From an uncultured Methanobrevibacter sp. (GTDB taxonomy: Archaea; Methanobacteriota; Methanobacteria; Methanobacteriales; Methanobacteriaceae), in the NCBI GenBank assembly GCA_902789505.1, contig CADAOO010000018.1:1-38347 (forward strand): 38,347 bases of DNA. The letters are read 5' to 3'. A program made the translations under genes and the position numbers. Shown here piece after piece: positions 24,546 to 33,469 of the stretch. The notes beneath the pieces were generated by a model. It did no database searches, was not told the origin of the DNA, and saw nothing but the letters and a program-made list of their open reading frames with translations. The stretch's first letter is position 1. The number at the start of each line of letters is the position of its first letter.

Positions 24546-25910
24546 ATGTCTGACAAGAAACGATTATTTGGAACATTTGGAGTTAGGAGAACTGCAAATG
24601 ATGTTTTAACTCCGGAGTTTGCATCAAGACTTGCCGCCTGTTACGGAACCCAAATTCAAGGTACCGTAGCGGTTGGTGGAGACACAAGAACATCTTCCCC
24701 AATGTTAATGGAAGCCGTTAAGGCGGGACTTTTATCATCCGGATGTGACGTAGTGGATTTGGGAATATTGCCAACACCTGCCGTCCAATATGCTGTTCGC
24801 AAATATTATGACGGTGGAGTTATGATTACCGCATCACACAACCCTCCAAAATATAATGGCCTTAAGTTTTTAGATGAATTCGGTATTGGAATACCTGATG
24901 AAATGGATATTGCAATCGAAAAGTTATACTTCGATGAAGAGCCGAAAAGAGCCCACTGGTCTGAAATTGGAAAATTATATAAAAACGACAAGATAATCGA
25001 CGAATACATTGACGAGGCGATTTCCAAAGTGGACACCGAAGCCATCAAAGAAGCAAAATTAAAAGTAGTGGTGGACTGCGGTTCCGGTGCAGGATCATAC
25101 ACCGCACCTTATCTGATTAGAAAACTCGGATGCGACGTGACAACACTCAATTGTCAGGCGGACGGATTTTTCCCAGGCCGTGACCCTGAACCGATTGAAG
25201 AGAACCTGCAAGAACTGATTAGTGTCGTGAAGGAACTTGATGCAGACATAGGCCTTGCACACGACGGTGATGCCGACAGAACAATCTGCATTGACGAGAA
25301 GGGAAACTTCGTTTTAGGAGACAAAACATTCACACTCGTCGAAAAACAAATGCTTAAGGAAAACAATGGAGGAACAATTGTTACAACAGTTGCAACTTCA
25401 CAGGCCATTTATGACATTGCAGAGGAATACAACGGAAAAGTGATAGCTACTGCCGTTGGAGATTTGCTTGTAGCACGTAAACTTAAAGATGAAAACGGCT
25501 TATTTGGTGGAGAAGAAAACGGAGGTTTGATTTTCCCGGATTTCGTTTACGGAAGAGATGCCGTAATGACTGTGGCCAAGATTTTGGAAATTGTGGCCAA
25601 AGAGAAAAAAACACTGTCCGAACTGGTCAGCGAACTTCCGGTATATTATGCAAGCAAAATGAAAATTGAATGTCCTGATGACGAAAAGGAATTTGTCATG
25701 AACAGTATCGCTGAAGAAATCAAAACAACAACAGACTTTAAACTTGACTTAACAGACGGCGTTAAAATCCTAAAAGAGGATGGCTGGGTAATCATAAGAC
25801 CATCCGGTACAGAACCTATTTTCAGATGCTTTGCCGAGTCCGACTCACAGGAAAAAGCAGATGAAATGACTGAATGGGGATTGGATTTGATTAAAAAATA
25901 CAAAAAATAA
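24546..25910 (+). CDS. Phosphohexomutase (phosphoglucosamine/phosphomannomutase), paralog 1
   Basis: A 454-residue alpha-D-phosphohexomutase. It starts MSDKKRLFGTFGVRR. The active-site serine is Ser97 in TASHNPPKYNG, the metal loop is DGDADRTIC, sugar recognition is GGEENGGLIFP and the phosphate site RPSGTEPIFRCFAES. It isomerises hexose 1- and 6-phosphates. GEENGG rather than GEPSGT differs from the second paralog at 32124-33461, suggesting a different sugar preference (GlcN, Man or Glc). AGGAT precedes ATG 24546; an upstream in-frame ATG at 24513 has no such support. Confidence 0.9.
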   Translation: MSDKKRLFGTFGVRRTANDVLTPEFASRLAACYGTQIQGTVAVGGDTRTSSPMLMEAVKAGLLSSGCDVVDLGILPTPAVQYAVRKYYDGGVMITASHNPPKYNGLKFLDEFGIGIPDEMDIAIEKLYFDEEPKRAHWSEIGKLYKNDKIIDEYIDEAISKVDTEAIKEAKLKVVVDCGSGAGSYTAPYLIRKLGCDVTTLNCQADGFFPGRDPEPIEENLQELISVVKELDADIGLAHDGDADRTICIDEKGNFVLGDKTFTLVEKQMLKENNGGTIVTTVATSQAIYDIAEEYNGKVIATAVGDLLVARKLKDENGLFGGEENGGLIFPDFVYGRDAVMTVAKILEIVAKEKKTLSELVSELPVYYASKMKIECPDDEKEFVMNSIAEEIKTTTDFKLDLTDGVKILKEDGWVIIRPSGTEPIFRCFAESDSQEKADEMTEWGLDLIKKYKK

Positions 25911-26083
25911 TTTCCCCCATACCATCACCCACTTCCTTCCAATTAAATGAAATGAATGACAAATTAAAATAACCAATTCGTTTTTAATAGTAATTTTAAT
26001 TTAAGGAATTTTTAAAATAAAAAAAGTTAGATTAAATTCCATATGTTAATCAGCTCTGATTATACATCATACGGTAAAAATAG
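25911..26083 (-). terminator. Intergenic region with candidate terminator for the 30.8-26.1 kb operon
   Basis: Two genes converge here. A hairpin TAATCAG-CT-CTGATTA lies at 26047-26062, and the minus-strand transcript then reaches a run of seven T at about 26020-26026, consistent with termination after the ASCH-TPR gene. The stem is short, so the call is tentative. Confidence 0.35.
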
Positions 26084-27220
26084 CTAAAAGTTTTCCAAAC
26101 ATTCTTCTTTTAAGAAAAATGCATCCTCATTATCCGGGTTTCTAAGCAATACCTTATTGAAACTATCAACGGCCTCTTCAAATTTGCCCAGCTCCATTAA
26201 AACAACACCTTTATTCAGCAAAAAGTCAATGTTGTACTTTTCCAAATCAATAGCTTTATTGAAACATTCCAAAGCATCATCCAGCCTGCCCAAATCAATG
26301 AAAGCATTTCCCATCCTATTTATAGCCGAAGCATCCATTTCAGAATCATCCAAACAGACTTCAACCGCTTTGTTGAATGAATCGACAGCATCTTCAAGTC
26401 TGCCCATATCGCTCAGCAGGTTGCCTCTTGCATTCCAAACTTCAGGATTTTCACCATCAATGACTATGAGCTTGTCGTAAATTCTCAATGCCTGATCATA
26501 ACGGCCCAGAATTTCCAGAATAAAACCTCTCCAGTAGAGAACAATTGGACTGCTTGGTGTGAAATTATAGGCAATTGTGCTGGCCTTGTATGCCTCGTTA
26601 ATGTTTCCGGAGTTTAAAAGGGCAATAGCCTTGTTATTTAAAATATAAACATTGTCCGGCTCTATCTCCAATGCCTTGTCATAGCATTCTATGGCATCTA
26701 TAAATCTCCCCAGCCTGGAAAGATTGTCGCCCTGCTTGTTGAGCAGATAAACATCATTCGGATCAAGCCTTAATGCGGCATCATAACACATGGTTGACTT
26801 ATCAAACTTACCGCTGTCAAAGAGAATGTCCGCCCTTTTCATTATCATCGCTTTTTCATCTATCTTGTCACCTTTCCAATCGTCTATGTCAAGCTTTTCA
26901 AAATAGATTATTTGAAATTTCTCGTCACTGTCAATTTTACCGCCATACATCTTTTTAAACTCTTTCAACATTTCTTTAGAGTCTTTGAAACCTTCCTGTA
27001 CGGCCAATTCATCGTTTCCTTCAATTTCACTAAATGAAATATCCTCAACATCTGTGACAATAGCTTCAAAGATTTTCATTTTTTCCTTTGAAACCAGATT
27101 CCAGTAACAGTAAAGCCGGTCACCTTTTTTAAGGGGTGTCTTCCAAGTCTTACGAATGGTTCTGGTTTTTTTACCAGTAATCACATCAATATCATTACTT
27201 GAAAACGATAAAATTGGCAT
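26084..27220 (-). CDS. ASCH domain fused to TPR repeats
   Basis: A 378-residue two-part protein. Residues 1-112 are an ASCH (PUA-like) domain: GKKTRTIRKTWKTPLKKGDRLYCYW, then KIFEAIVTDVEDISFSEIEGNDELAVQEGFKDSKEMLKEFKKMYG, with the typical DVxxIxF and EGFxSxxE motifs. Residues about 120-378 are seven or so tetratricopeptide repeats (for example LLNKQGDNLSRLGRFIDAIECYDKALEIEPDN). ASCH domains bind RNA or modified nucleosides and some are RNases; TPRs bind proteins. Single-domain ASCH proteins are common but this fusion is unusual. It is the last gene of an operon with the radical SAM, HisC, gamma-CA and GlmU-like genes, 11 bases behind the radical SAM gene. Confidence 0.85.
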   Translation of the reverse strand: MPILSFSSNDIDVITGKKTRTIRKTWKTPLKKGDRLYCYWNLVSKEKMKIFEAIVTDVEDISFSEIEGNDELAVQEGFKDSKEMLKEFKKMYGGKIDSDEKFQIIYFEKLDIDDWKGDKIDEKAMIMKRADILFDSGKFDKSTMCYDAALRLDPNDVYLLNKQGDNLSRLGRFIDAIECYDKALEIEPDNVYILNNKAIALLNSGNINEAYKASTIAYNFTPSSPIVLYWRGFILEILGRYDQALRIYDKLIVIDGENPEVWNARGNLLSDMGRLEDAVDSFNKAVEVCLDDSEMDASAINRMGNAFIDLGRLDDALECFNKAIDLEKYNIDFLLNKGVVLMELGKFEEAVDSFNKVLLRNPDNEDAFFLKEECLENF

Positions 27221-27231
27221 TACGACACTCC

Positions 27232-27939
27232 CTAAATGATTTCCTCTCCAAATTCTGCACTTTTTACCTTAACCTGACCCTCAAAATATGGTTTAAGTTC
27301 CTCAGCCAATTTCCGCAGGTCATGAGGATTTGGAACTTCAACCTTTTCAAGAGCGGGATCCAATACATTCTTGTTTCTGAATTGCTGGATTGTGTAAATA
27401 TCCCCTTTTATTTCATCAACAAGATTGAGCATGTCCTTTTTGGTGTGCAATGTAGGAACATAAGTTGTCCTGAGCTCCAAATGAACATTTGAATCATCAT
27501 TGATTAATTTCATGGATTTTTTAACATTGAAACCTACATTGGCTCCTGTAATTTTTCTGTATTTTGAAAATGTTGTTTTTACGTCAAGTGAAACATAATC
27601 CAACAATTTCAAATCCAGAAGTTCCCTTATTTTATCAGGATAGATTCCGCTGGTATCTAGCTTGGTTTTTAAACCTATCTTACGGACATGCTTTAGAATT
27701 TCAATTACTGCATCCGTTTGAACCAGAGGTTCCCCTCCGGATATTACAACCGCATCCAAAAAATCGGCTGAAGAGTCAATTTCAGAAATTACCTTCTCCA
27801 GTGACCATTCAGTATTGTCCTCCAGCAGTTCAACATTATGACAATACCTGCAGGCCAGAGGACATTTTGACATGAAAATAACCAGAGACATGTTTCCATG
27901 AAATTCAACAGAGGATATTACTGTTCCGCCAATATACAT
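27232..27939 (-). CDS. Radical SAM activating protein (NrdG-like)
   Basis: A 235-residue radical SAM protein. The cluster motif CPLACRYC has Cys26, Cys30 and Cys33; GGEPL follows at about 70 (VVISGGEPLVQ). It resembles the NrdG2-type activators of anaerobic ribonucleotide reductase, which generate the glycyl radical in NrdD. No nrdD is in the window, so it could serve a distant NrdD or another glycyl enzyme. Its ATG directly abuts the hisC stop codon, so it is in the same operon. Confidence 0.85.
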   Translation of the reverse strand: MYIGGTVISSVEFHGNMSLVIFMSKCPLACRYCHNVELLEDNTEWSLEKVISEIDSSADFLDAVVISGGEPLVQTDAVIEILKHVRKIGLKTKLDTSGIYPDKIRELLDLKLLDYVSLDVKTTFSKYRKITGANVGFNVKKSMKLINDDSNVHLELRTTYVPTLHTKKDMLNLVDEIKGDIYTIQQFRNKNVLDPALEKVEVPNPHDLRKLAEELKPYFEGQVKVKSAEFGEEII

Positions 27940-29040
27940 TTAACTTAAAACCTCTTTTATTATATCGATAAATTTCTTATCTTCTTCAAGGGTGCAAATA
28001 CTTATCCTAATCCAGTATTCATCCAATCCCTTAAATGAAGTACAATCCCTTACAATGATTCCGCGTTTCATTAATTCCAAAGCCAACTGGGATGCAGTAA
28101 AACCAGTATCCCTTATGCCAATCAGCATGAAGTTGGATTTTGACGGGAATACATTGAGCGAATCGATTTTTGATAATTCATCATATAAATATTGTCTTGA
28201 TTCTATTCCTTTCCTGATTGATTCTTCGATGTATTCTGTGTCTCTGAATGTATTGAGAGCCGCAACAAAAGACAATCTTGTAAGTGAAAATACCGGTTTG
28301 ATTCTGTGCATATATTCAATAATCTCACTGCAAGCCAAACCGTAACCGATTCTCATTCCTGCAAGCCCCAAAACTTTAGACATTGTGCGGATAATGAAAA
28401 TGTTATTGAATTCGTTGATCAAATCCTTGTTGGTGACTTCTGAGTATTCGAAGTAAGCCTCATCAACAACAACCAGTATGTCCGGATTTTTAGAAGCTAT
28501 ATCGGCTAAAACATCTTTTTGGATTAATGTTCCTGTAGGATTATTCGGACTGCAGAGGAAAATCATTTTTGTCCTCTCCCCGATAGCTTCAAAAATCGAA
28601 TCCACATCCAATTCGTTTTTATCCAAATCCCATTTTGCATAAACCGGACGTGCCCCATATTGCTGCAGTAAATATTCATAGTACATATATGAAGGCAAAG
28701 GCACTATGAATTCATCGCCCTCGTCAATGAATGTTTTAGCCAGAACATCAATGATTTCATCAGCACCATCTCCTCCGACAATCACCTGACTGTCCTCAAC
28801 TCCACTATATCTGGCCATTTCACTAACCAGTTCCTTGAGCTGGGATTCGGGATATCGGTTAATTGATGGGATTTCCTTTTTAATAGCTTCCATCGCTTTT
28901 GGAGACGGACCCCATGGGTTTTCGTTTGATCCCAATTTAATGATTTCATCCTTTTTTAAATTGAATTCCTGAGCGATTTCGTCCTGTGACCTTCCGGGAA
29001 CATAAGAATCCATTTCATCTACAATTCGTCTTGGTTTCAT
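27940..29040 (-). CDS. hisC: Histidinol-phosphate aminotransferase HisC
   Basis: A 366-residue fold-type I aminotransferase. PLP is held by Lys222 in [42 protein letters not shown] and [10 protein letters not shown] are HisC signatures, and the C-terminal arginine is in EYWIRISI. It makes histidinol phosphate from imidazole acetol phosphate with glutamate. Three bases separate it from the gamma-carbonic-anhydrase gene upstream, and the radical SAM gene follows with no gap. It is separated from other his genes, as is common in methanogens. Confidence 0.95.
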   Translation of the reverse strand: MKPRRIVDEMDSYVPGRSQDEIAQEFNLKKDEIIKLGSNENPWGPSPKAMEAIKKEIPSINRYPESQLKELVSEMARYSGVEDSQVIVGGDGADEIIDVLAKTFIDEGDEFIVPLPSYMYYEYLLQQYGARPVYAKWDLDKNELDVDSIFEAIGERTKMIFLCSPNNPTGTLIQKDVLADIASKNPDILVVVDEAYFEYSEVTNKDLINEFNNIFIIRTMSKVLGLAGMRIGYGLACSEIIEYMHRIKPVFSLTRLSFVAALNTFRDTEYIEESIRKGIESRQYLYDELSKIDSLNVFPSKSNFMLIGIRDTGFTASQLALELMKRGIIVRDCTSFKGLDEYWIRISICTLEEDKKFIDIIKEVLS

Positions 29041-29043
29041 ATT

Positions 29044-29526
29044 TTAGTCTTCCTTATACTGTTTGGAAAGTTTTACATAATTTTCAGCATTTTTCTGAAT
29101 GAGTTCAATCTGTTCGGGAGTAACTTCTTTGACTGCTTTAGCCGGAACTCCCAATATCAGGCTGCCTTCCGGGAATTCCTTTCCTTCACTTACGACAGCA
29201 CCCGCACCTACGATTGAATTCTTGGATATGTGTGCACCATTTAAAACGGTAGCGTTCATTCCAATCAAGACATTATCGTCGAGCTTGCATCCGTGAACAA
29301 CAGCACCGTGGCCTATTGATACGTTGTCTCCAACTTCAACCGGAAATCCACGAGTACAATGAACAACGCAATTATCCTGTACATTGGAATTGTCACCTAT
29401 AGTGATGGAGTCAGTATCTCCCCTGACAACTGCTCCGTGCCATATGGAGACATTTTCTCCCAATTCAACATCACCTAATACCTGTGCACCTGGGCATATT
29501 ACAATAGAGTCTTTTTTATTTTCCAT
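29044..29526 (-). CDS. Gamma-carbonic anhydrase family protein
   Basis: A 160-residue left-handed beta-helix hexapeptide-repeat protein. The three zinc-ligand positions are visible: His56 (NCVVHC), His73 (SIGHGAVV) and His78 (VVHGC), plus Arg36-Asp38 (VVRGDTD) and a C-terminal helix. This is the Cam/YrdA-type family, so it may hydrate CO2, though many members have no proven activity. Thirteen bases separate it from the GlmU-like gene and three from hisC. Confidence 0.92.
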   Translation of the reverse strand: MENKKDSIVICPGAQVLGDVELGENVSIWHGAVVRGDTDSITIGDNSNVQDNCVVHCTRGFPVEVGDNVSIGHGAVVHGCKLDDNVLIGMNATVLNGAHISKNSIVGAGAVVSEGKEFPEGSLILGVPAKAVKEVTPEQIELIQKNAENYVKLSKQYKED

Positions 29527-29539
29527 AATATCGCCATAG

Positions 29540-30820
29540 TTATTTTTTCTTATTTTTATCTTGTATGATATGATTTTGTTTTACTAATACGCGTGTATCA
29601 GAGGGTACATCATCATATAACAAAACCCCTGAACCGATAGTGGCATTGTGCCCTACCTTTACACCCGGAGAAAAGCTTGAGTTGATACCTGTCTTTACTG
29701 AATCTCCGATAATGGAACCGAGCTTACGCCTTCCGCTGTCAATCATCTGATTTTTGATTTTTGTCTTTACTGACTGGTTGTCAAATCGCAGGTTGGCAAT
29801 GTTTGTTCCTGCAGCTATGTTACAGTTGGATCCGATGACTGAATCTCCAACGTAACTCAAATGGCTGACATTGGTATTTTCCATGATGATGGAATTCTTA
29901 ATTTCAACAGCATTTCCCACCTGAACATTGTCTCCAAAGTAGGAATTACCACGAATATATGAATTAGGACCAATATCACAGTTTTTACCAATGTAAACAT
30001 TGCCTTCAATGTATACTCCTGCCCTGATTATGCTTCCTTCATCCAAAAAGATTTCACCGTGGATGTGTGCGCCGCCTTCAATTTTACCCCTTATTTCTGT
30101 TTTTAATTTGCTGATCAATTCCTCGTTAACTTCAATCAGCTCCCAAGGGCGACCTACATCAATCCAATCCTTATTGGTCTTATGGCCAATTACCTTTTTG
30201 CCGTCAGCAATCTGCATTGAAAGGGAATCGGTAATTTCATATTCTCCCCTTTCCGAAATTTCGGTTTTCTTGATTTTTTCAAATATGTCCTTGTCGAAGA
30301 TATATATTCCTGTGTTGATTAAATTACTTGGCTCTTCACCCTTTTTAGGTTTTTCTACAATGCTTTTTACATTTCCATCTTCTATTTCAACAACCCCAAA
30401 GGCAGACGGATTGTCCACTTCTGTTAAAACCATCAAAGTGTCGGGATTCAGATAATTGTATTTCTTGATGATTTCACCAATGATTTCATCATCAAGGATG
30501 ATATCACCATTCAAAACTATCAGACTATCCTCAATAAAATCTTCCCCATAGGAAATTGCATTTGCAGTTCCAAGGAAATCCTTTTGGGTTTTATAAGATA
30601 TTTTGACGCCGAAATCACTACCGTCACCAAAGTAATCACGAACCATTTCCTCTTTATACCGCACTATCAACAGAATGTCTGTAATTCCATTGTTTCTTAA
30701 TGATTCTATGTTATATTGGATAATTGGTTTTCCGGCAACTGGTAACATGGTCTTAGGCTTAGTAAGTGTTAATGGCCTCATTCTGGACCCTTCACCAGCA
30801 CTTAAAATTATTGCTTTCAT
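29540..30820 (-). CDS. Bifunctional GlmU-like sugar-phosphate nucleotidyltransferase/acetyltransferase
   Basis: A 426-residue two-domain enzyme. The N-terminal nucleotidyltransferase has LSAGEGSRMRPLTLTKPKTM (6-25), the UTP/metal loop LIVLNGDIILDD (about 96-107) and VEKP. From about 240 it is a left-handed beta-helix acetyltransferase (AHIHGEIFLDEGSIIRAGVYIEGNVYIGKNCDIGPNSYIRGNSYF). It probably makes UDP-GlcNAc from GlcN-1-P, feeding pseudomurein and glycan synthesis with GlmM (32124-33461). First gene of the five-gene operon that runs down to 26084; the 173-bp upstream region shared with rubredoxin holds TATA-like sequence only. Confidence 0.9.
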   Translation of the reverse strand: MKAIILSAGEGSRMRPLTLTKPKTMLPVAGKPIIQYNIESLRNNGITDILLIVRYKEEMVRDYFGDGSDFGVKISYKTQKDFLGTANAISYGEDFIEDSLIVLNGDIILDDEIIGEIIKKYNYLNPDTLMVLTEVDNPSAFGVVEIEDGNVKSIVEKPKKGEEPSNLINTGIYIFDKDIFEKIKKTEISERGEYEITDSLSMQIADGKKVIGHKTNKDWIDVGRPWELIEVNEELISKLKTEIRGKIEGGAHIHGEIFLDEGSIIRAGVYIEGNVYIGKNCDIGPNSYIRGNSYFGDNVQVGNAVEIKNSIIMENTNVSHLSYVGDSVIGSNCNIAAGTNIANLRFDNQSVKTKIKNQMIDSGRRKLGSIIGDSVKTGINSSFSPGVKVGHNATIGSGVLLYDDVPSDTRVLVKQNHIIQDKNKKK

Positions 30821-30993
30821 ATCATATCCCCTTATAAAATTATCTTATAATAGTATATGTTTAACTCCATACTTATTAATTAACTTTCCTAAAAAAATAA
30901 CCAATTTTAAATATTAGATTAAATATAGTAAAAATCATATTAGCTGTTGTAATATAAATTTGCAATGGTGAAACTTAAAAGGAGATTAATAAA

Positions 30994-31161
30994 ATGACTG
31001 TATATGTATGTCTTCATTGCGAATATCGCTTTGATACTGAAAAAGGCGACCCTGCATACAACATTCCTGCTGGAAAAACTCCTGCAGACATGCCGGATGA
31101 TTGGGTTTGCCCAGAATGTGCTGCTCTTGGAAAAGACGCATTTATTGTAGAAGAAGAATAA
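30994..31161 (+). CDS. Rubredoxin
   Basis: A 55-residue protein, MTVYVCLHCEYRFDTEKGDPAYNIPAGKTPADMPDDWVCPECAALGKDAFIVEEE. The iron ligands are Cys6, Cys9, Cys39 and Cys42 in two CxxC knuckles, with Tyr11 and Trp37 of the conserved core. It is a small electron carrier, in anaerobes often serving oxygen or peroxide detoxification. AAAAGGAGATT lies nine bases before the ATG. It is a single gene with a hairpin terminator overlapping the end of the gene. Confidence 0.96.
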   Translation: MTVYVCLHCEYRFDTEKGDPAYNIPAGKTPADMPDDWVCPECAALGKDAFIVEEE

Positions 31162-31183
31162 ATTCATCTTCTACATCTTTTTT
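31147..31183 (+). terminator. Rubredoxin terminator hairpin
   Basis: GTAGAAGA (31147-31154) and TCTTCTAC (31167-31174) make a perfect 8-bp stem that spans the stop codon and is followed by CTTTTTTT. Confidence 0.65.
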
Positions 31184-31322
31184 TAATTAAAAATTTTTTA
31201 ATTTTAAAAATATTTAAATAATGAAATGTTAAAATATATAGTGAAACAAAATTCTGTTTATTAACTTCAGATTTTATTAATGTTTTTTTAAAAGTAATTC
31301 CAAATTAAGGAATGTGAATTAA

Positions 31323-32039
31323 ATGAATAGAACAAAAAAATTAATAATAGCCATCCTTCTTGTAATTCTTGCCGGATTATTGGTTGTTATTTTTGGAGCA
31401 TTATTTATGACTCCCGATTTAACTCTAGAAAGTAAGACCATATTGGTGTTAGCTTCAGATAAAACCGAACAGCCTAACGGTTCTGTTGATATGGCATACA
31501 TGGTCCGTCTGGAAAATGGATCACTTAAAAACTACACACCGGTATATCCTGGTGGAATGACACATCCAACACAGCCCGCACCGGGCGGTCTTAGCGGAAA
31601 GATGTTCCTGCATGACTGTCTATGGGACGGAACGAACCAAGGTATGGAGTATGCAAAAGAGATAGTGGCAGCAAATACTGGAATGCAGGCTGACGCAGTG
31701 GTTGTCGTTTATGATGAAGGTCTTGATGCAGTAATCGATTCAATCAGACCTCTCGTAGTGGACGGTGAAGTAACCAACCTCAGCGCAACAGACATCGTCC
31801 GTTCAAATGATGCATATAACGGTTATCCCGGCAGCGAAAATGTTCAAGGAAACATGTCCAGAGGAGATGCCGTGATGGTATTGGCTAAAGCTATTGCTAA
31901 CGCTACCAAAGATCCTAATAAGAAAAGTACAATGGTGCAAGTAGCATTGGATCAGTATTCCAAAGGCAACATCATTATGAAGCCTGAAGGGTCATTTACA
32001 AAATTGCTTGCTACAAAAGGATTTGAAAAATTAGGTTAG
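31323..32039 (+). CDS. DUF4012-like membrane-anchored protein
   Basis: A 238-residue protein with a short basic N-terminus (MNRTKK), one membrane helix (about 7-29) and an outside domain. The outside part ILVLASDKTEQPNGSVDMAYMVRLENGSLKNYTPVYPGGMTHPTQPAPGGL and the following ADAVVVVYDEGLDAVIDSIRPLVVDGEVTNLSATDIVRSNDAY resemble DUF4012, a family distantly related to LytR-CpsA-Psr domains. Those bacterial enzymes attach polymers to the cell wall; here the role is unknown. Two N-glycosylation-type sequons are visible (NGSV/NGSL). Leader of about 50 nt, own terminator downstream. Confidence 0.65.
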   Translation: MNRTKKLIIAILLVILAGLLVVIFGALFMTPDLTLESKTILVLASDKTEQPNGSVDMAYMVRLENGSLKNYTPVYPGGMTHPTQPAPGGLSGKMFLHDCLWDGTNQGMEYAKEIVAANTGMQADAVVVVYDEGLDAVIDSIRPLVVDGEVTNLSATDIVRSNDAYNGYPGSENVQGNMSRGDAVMVLAKAIANATKDPNKKSTMVQVALDQYSKGNIIMKPEGSFTKLLATKGFEKLG

Positions 32040-32045
32040 TCTTTG

Positions 32046-32079
32046 AAGAATTTAAACAATTCTTTAAAGAACTTTTTTT
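32046..32079 (+). terminator. Terminator after the DUF4012-like gene
   Basis: AAGAATT (32046-32052) and AATTCTT (32058-32064) form a stem, the overlapping palindrome TTCTTTAAAGAA lies at 32060-32071, and a run of seven T follows. Confidence 0.55.
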
Positions 32080-32123
32080 ATATTTGATTTTAAAAAAAAG
32101 AATAGGAATAGAAGCTAAAGCTC

Positions 32124-33461
32124 CTATAAGTTTTCATTAATTATTTTTACGCATGTTTCCTTAATGGATTCGGCTCTTTTTTGGTTTCTTGACTCCAAAG
32201 TTATTCTGACATAGTCTTCAGTTCCGGAAGGTCTCACCAATACCCAGCTGTCATCTTCGAAAGTCAATCTAACGCCGTCGATTGAATTGATGTCACGGAT
32301 GTCATCAAAAGCGCCGGTGAGCAACTCCTCCATGTTTTCCATGACTTTGACTTTTGCCTCCTTAGAGCAGGTTATTTTTTCACGGATGTTTGGATACTGC
32401 GGAATCTGGGCAAGCAAATCAGATAATTTGCCGTCTCTTGAAACAATTTCCGCCATTCTTAAACCTGAAAGTATTCCATCAGGACACATGCAGAAATCCG
32501 GATGCAGCCATGTTCCGGACGGTTCGCCTCCGAAGCTTGCGTCTTTTTCTATGATGACTTCGGCCACGTTAACATCCCCGACAGGTGTCCTCAGAACTTC
32601 ACCGTTTACTGATTCATCCATGCATAATCCGGCATCCACTGTTGTTACAATATCTCCATCGAACTCTTTTGCTATCAAAGCAAGCAAAGAGTCAAATGGT
32701 GAAATATTACCTTTTTCATCAACAGTTATCATCCTATCCGCATCACCGTCATGAGCTATTCCAAGGTCTGCACCAATAGCCACGACAGTTTTCATTAATG
32801 TCTGAAGATTATCTGCATTAGGTTCAGGGTTTCTCCCAGGGAAAAATCCGTCAGGCTGGGAATTGAGTGTAGTGACTTCACATCCCGCTTTTCTAAATAC
32901 TAAAGGTGATATTTCGCTTCCTGCACCGGATGCGCAGTCAATAACCACTTTAAGACCTGGTTTGATGTTCACCATGCTGACCAAGTCATCAATATACTGC
33001 CCTTTGATTTCCTCATTGACGCTTAATGTACCTACATTATCCCATGATACTGAAATGTAATCCTTATTGGCATATATTTCTTCGATTTCGGCTTCCTGAG
33101 CTGAGGTATATGCCATGGCATTCCTATTCCACAATTTAATTCCATTATACTGGGAAGGGTTATGGGATGCTGTAAGCATCACTCCGGCATCGGCACCCAA
33201 TTTTTCAGTGGCATAACCGACTAAAGGAGTTGGAACCATACCTATCTTAATTACATCCACTCCGCTTTCAAGCAAACCTGCACATATAGCCTGGTCAAGC
33301 ATCTTGTTGGTTGTTCTTGTATCATAACCCAAAACAACAGTTCCTTCGTTACCCAGATAATAAGCTAAGGATTTACCTACATTCAATGCAAGTTCACATG
33401 TTACTTCAGAACCTATTTTTCCACGGATTCCGGATGTGCCGAAGAGTTTTTTAGCTGCCAT
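32124..33461 (-). CDS. glmM: Phosphoglucosamine mutase GlmM
   Basis: A 445-residue alpha-D-phosphohexomutase. It starts MAAKKLFGTSGIRGK. The active-site serine is Ser99 in TASHNPSQYNG, the metal loop AHDGDADRMI, the sugar-recognition loop GGEPSGTW and the phosphate site RPSGTEDYVRI. The GEPSGT loop is typical of archaeal GlmM, which makes glucosamine-1-phosphate for UDP-GlcNAc. Eight bases lie between the apgM stop and this ATG, with AGGTGATGG as ribosome-binding site. It is the paralog of 24546-25910. Confidence 0.93.
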   Translation of the reverse strand: MAAKKLFGTSGIRGKIGSEVTCELALNVGKSLAYYLGNEGTVVLGYDTRTTNKMLDQAICAGLLESGVDVIKIGMVPTPLVGYATEKLGADAGVMLTASHNPSQYNGIKLWNRNAMAYTSAQEAEIEEIYANKDYISVSWDNVGTLSVNEEIKGQYIDDLVSMVNIKPGLKVVIDCASGAGSEISPLVFRKAGCEVTTLNSQPDGFFPGRNPEPNADNLQTLMKTVVAIGADLGIAHDGDADRMITVDEKGNISPFDSLLALIAKEFDGDIVTTVDAGLCMDESVNGEVLRTPVGDVNVAEVIIEKDASFGGEPSGTWLHPDFCMCPDGILSGLRMAEIVSRDGKLSDLLAQIPQYPNIREKITCSKEAKVKVMENMEELLTGAFDDIRDINSIDGVRLTFEDDSWVLVRPSGTEDYVRITLESRNQKRAESIKETCVKIINENL

Positions 33462-33469
33462 TCCATCAC

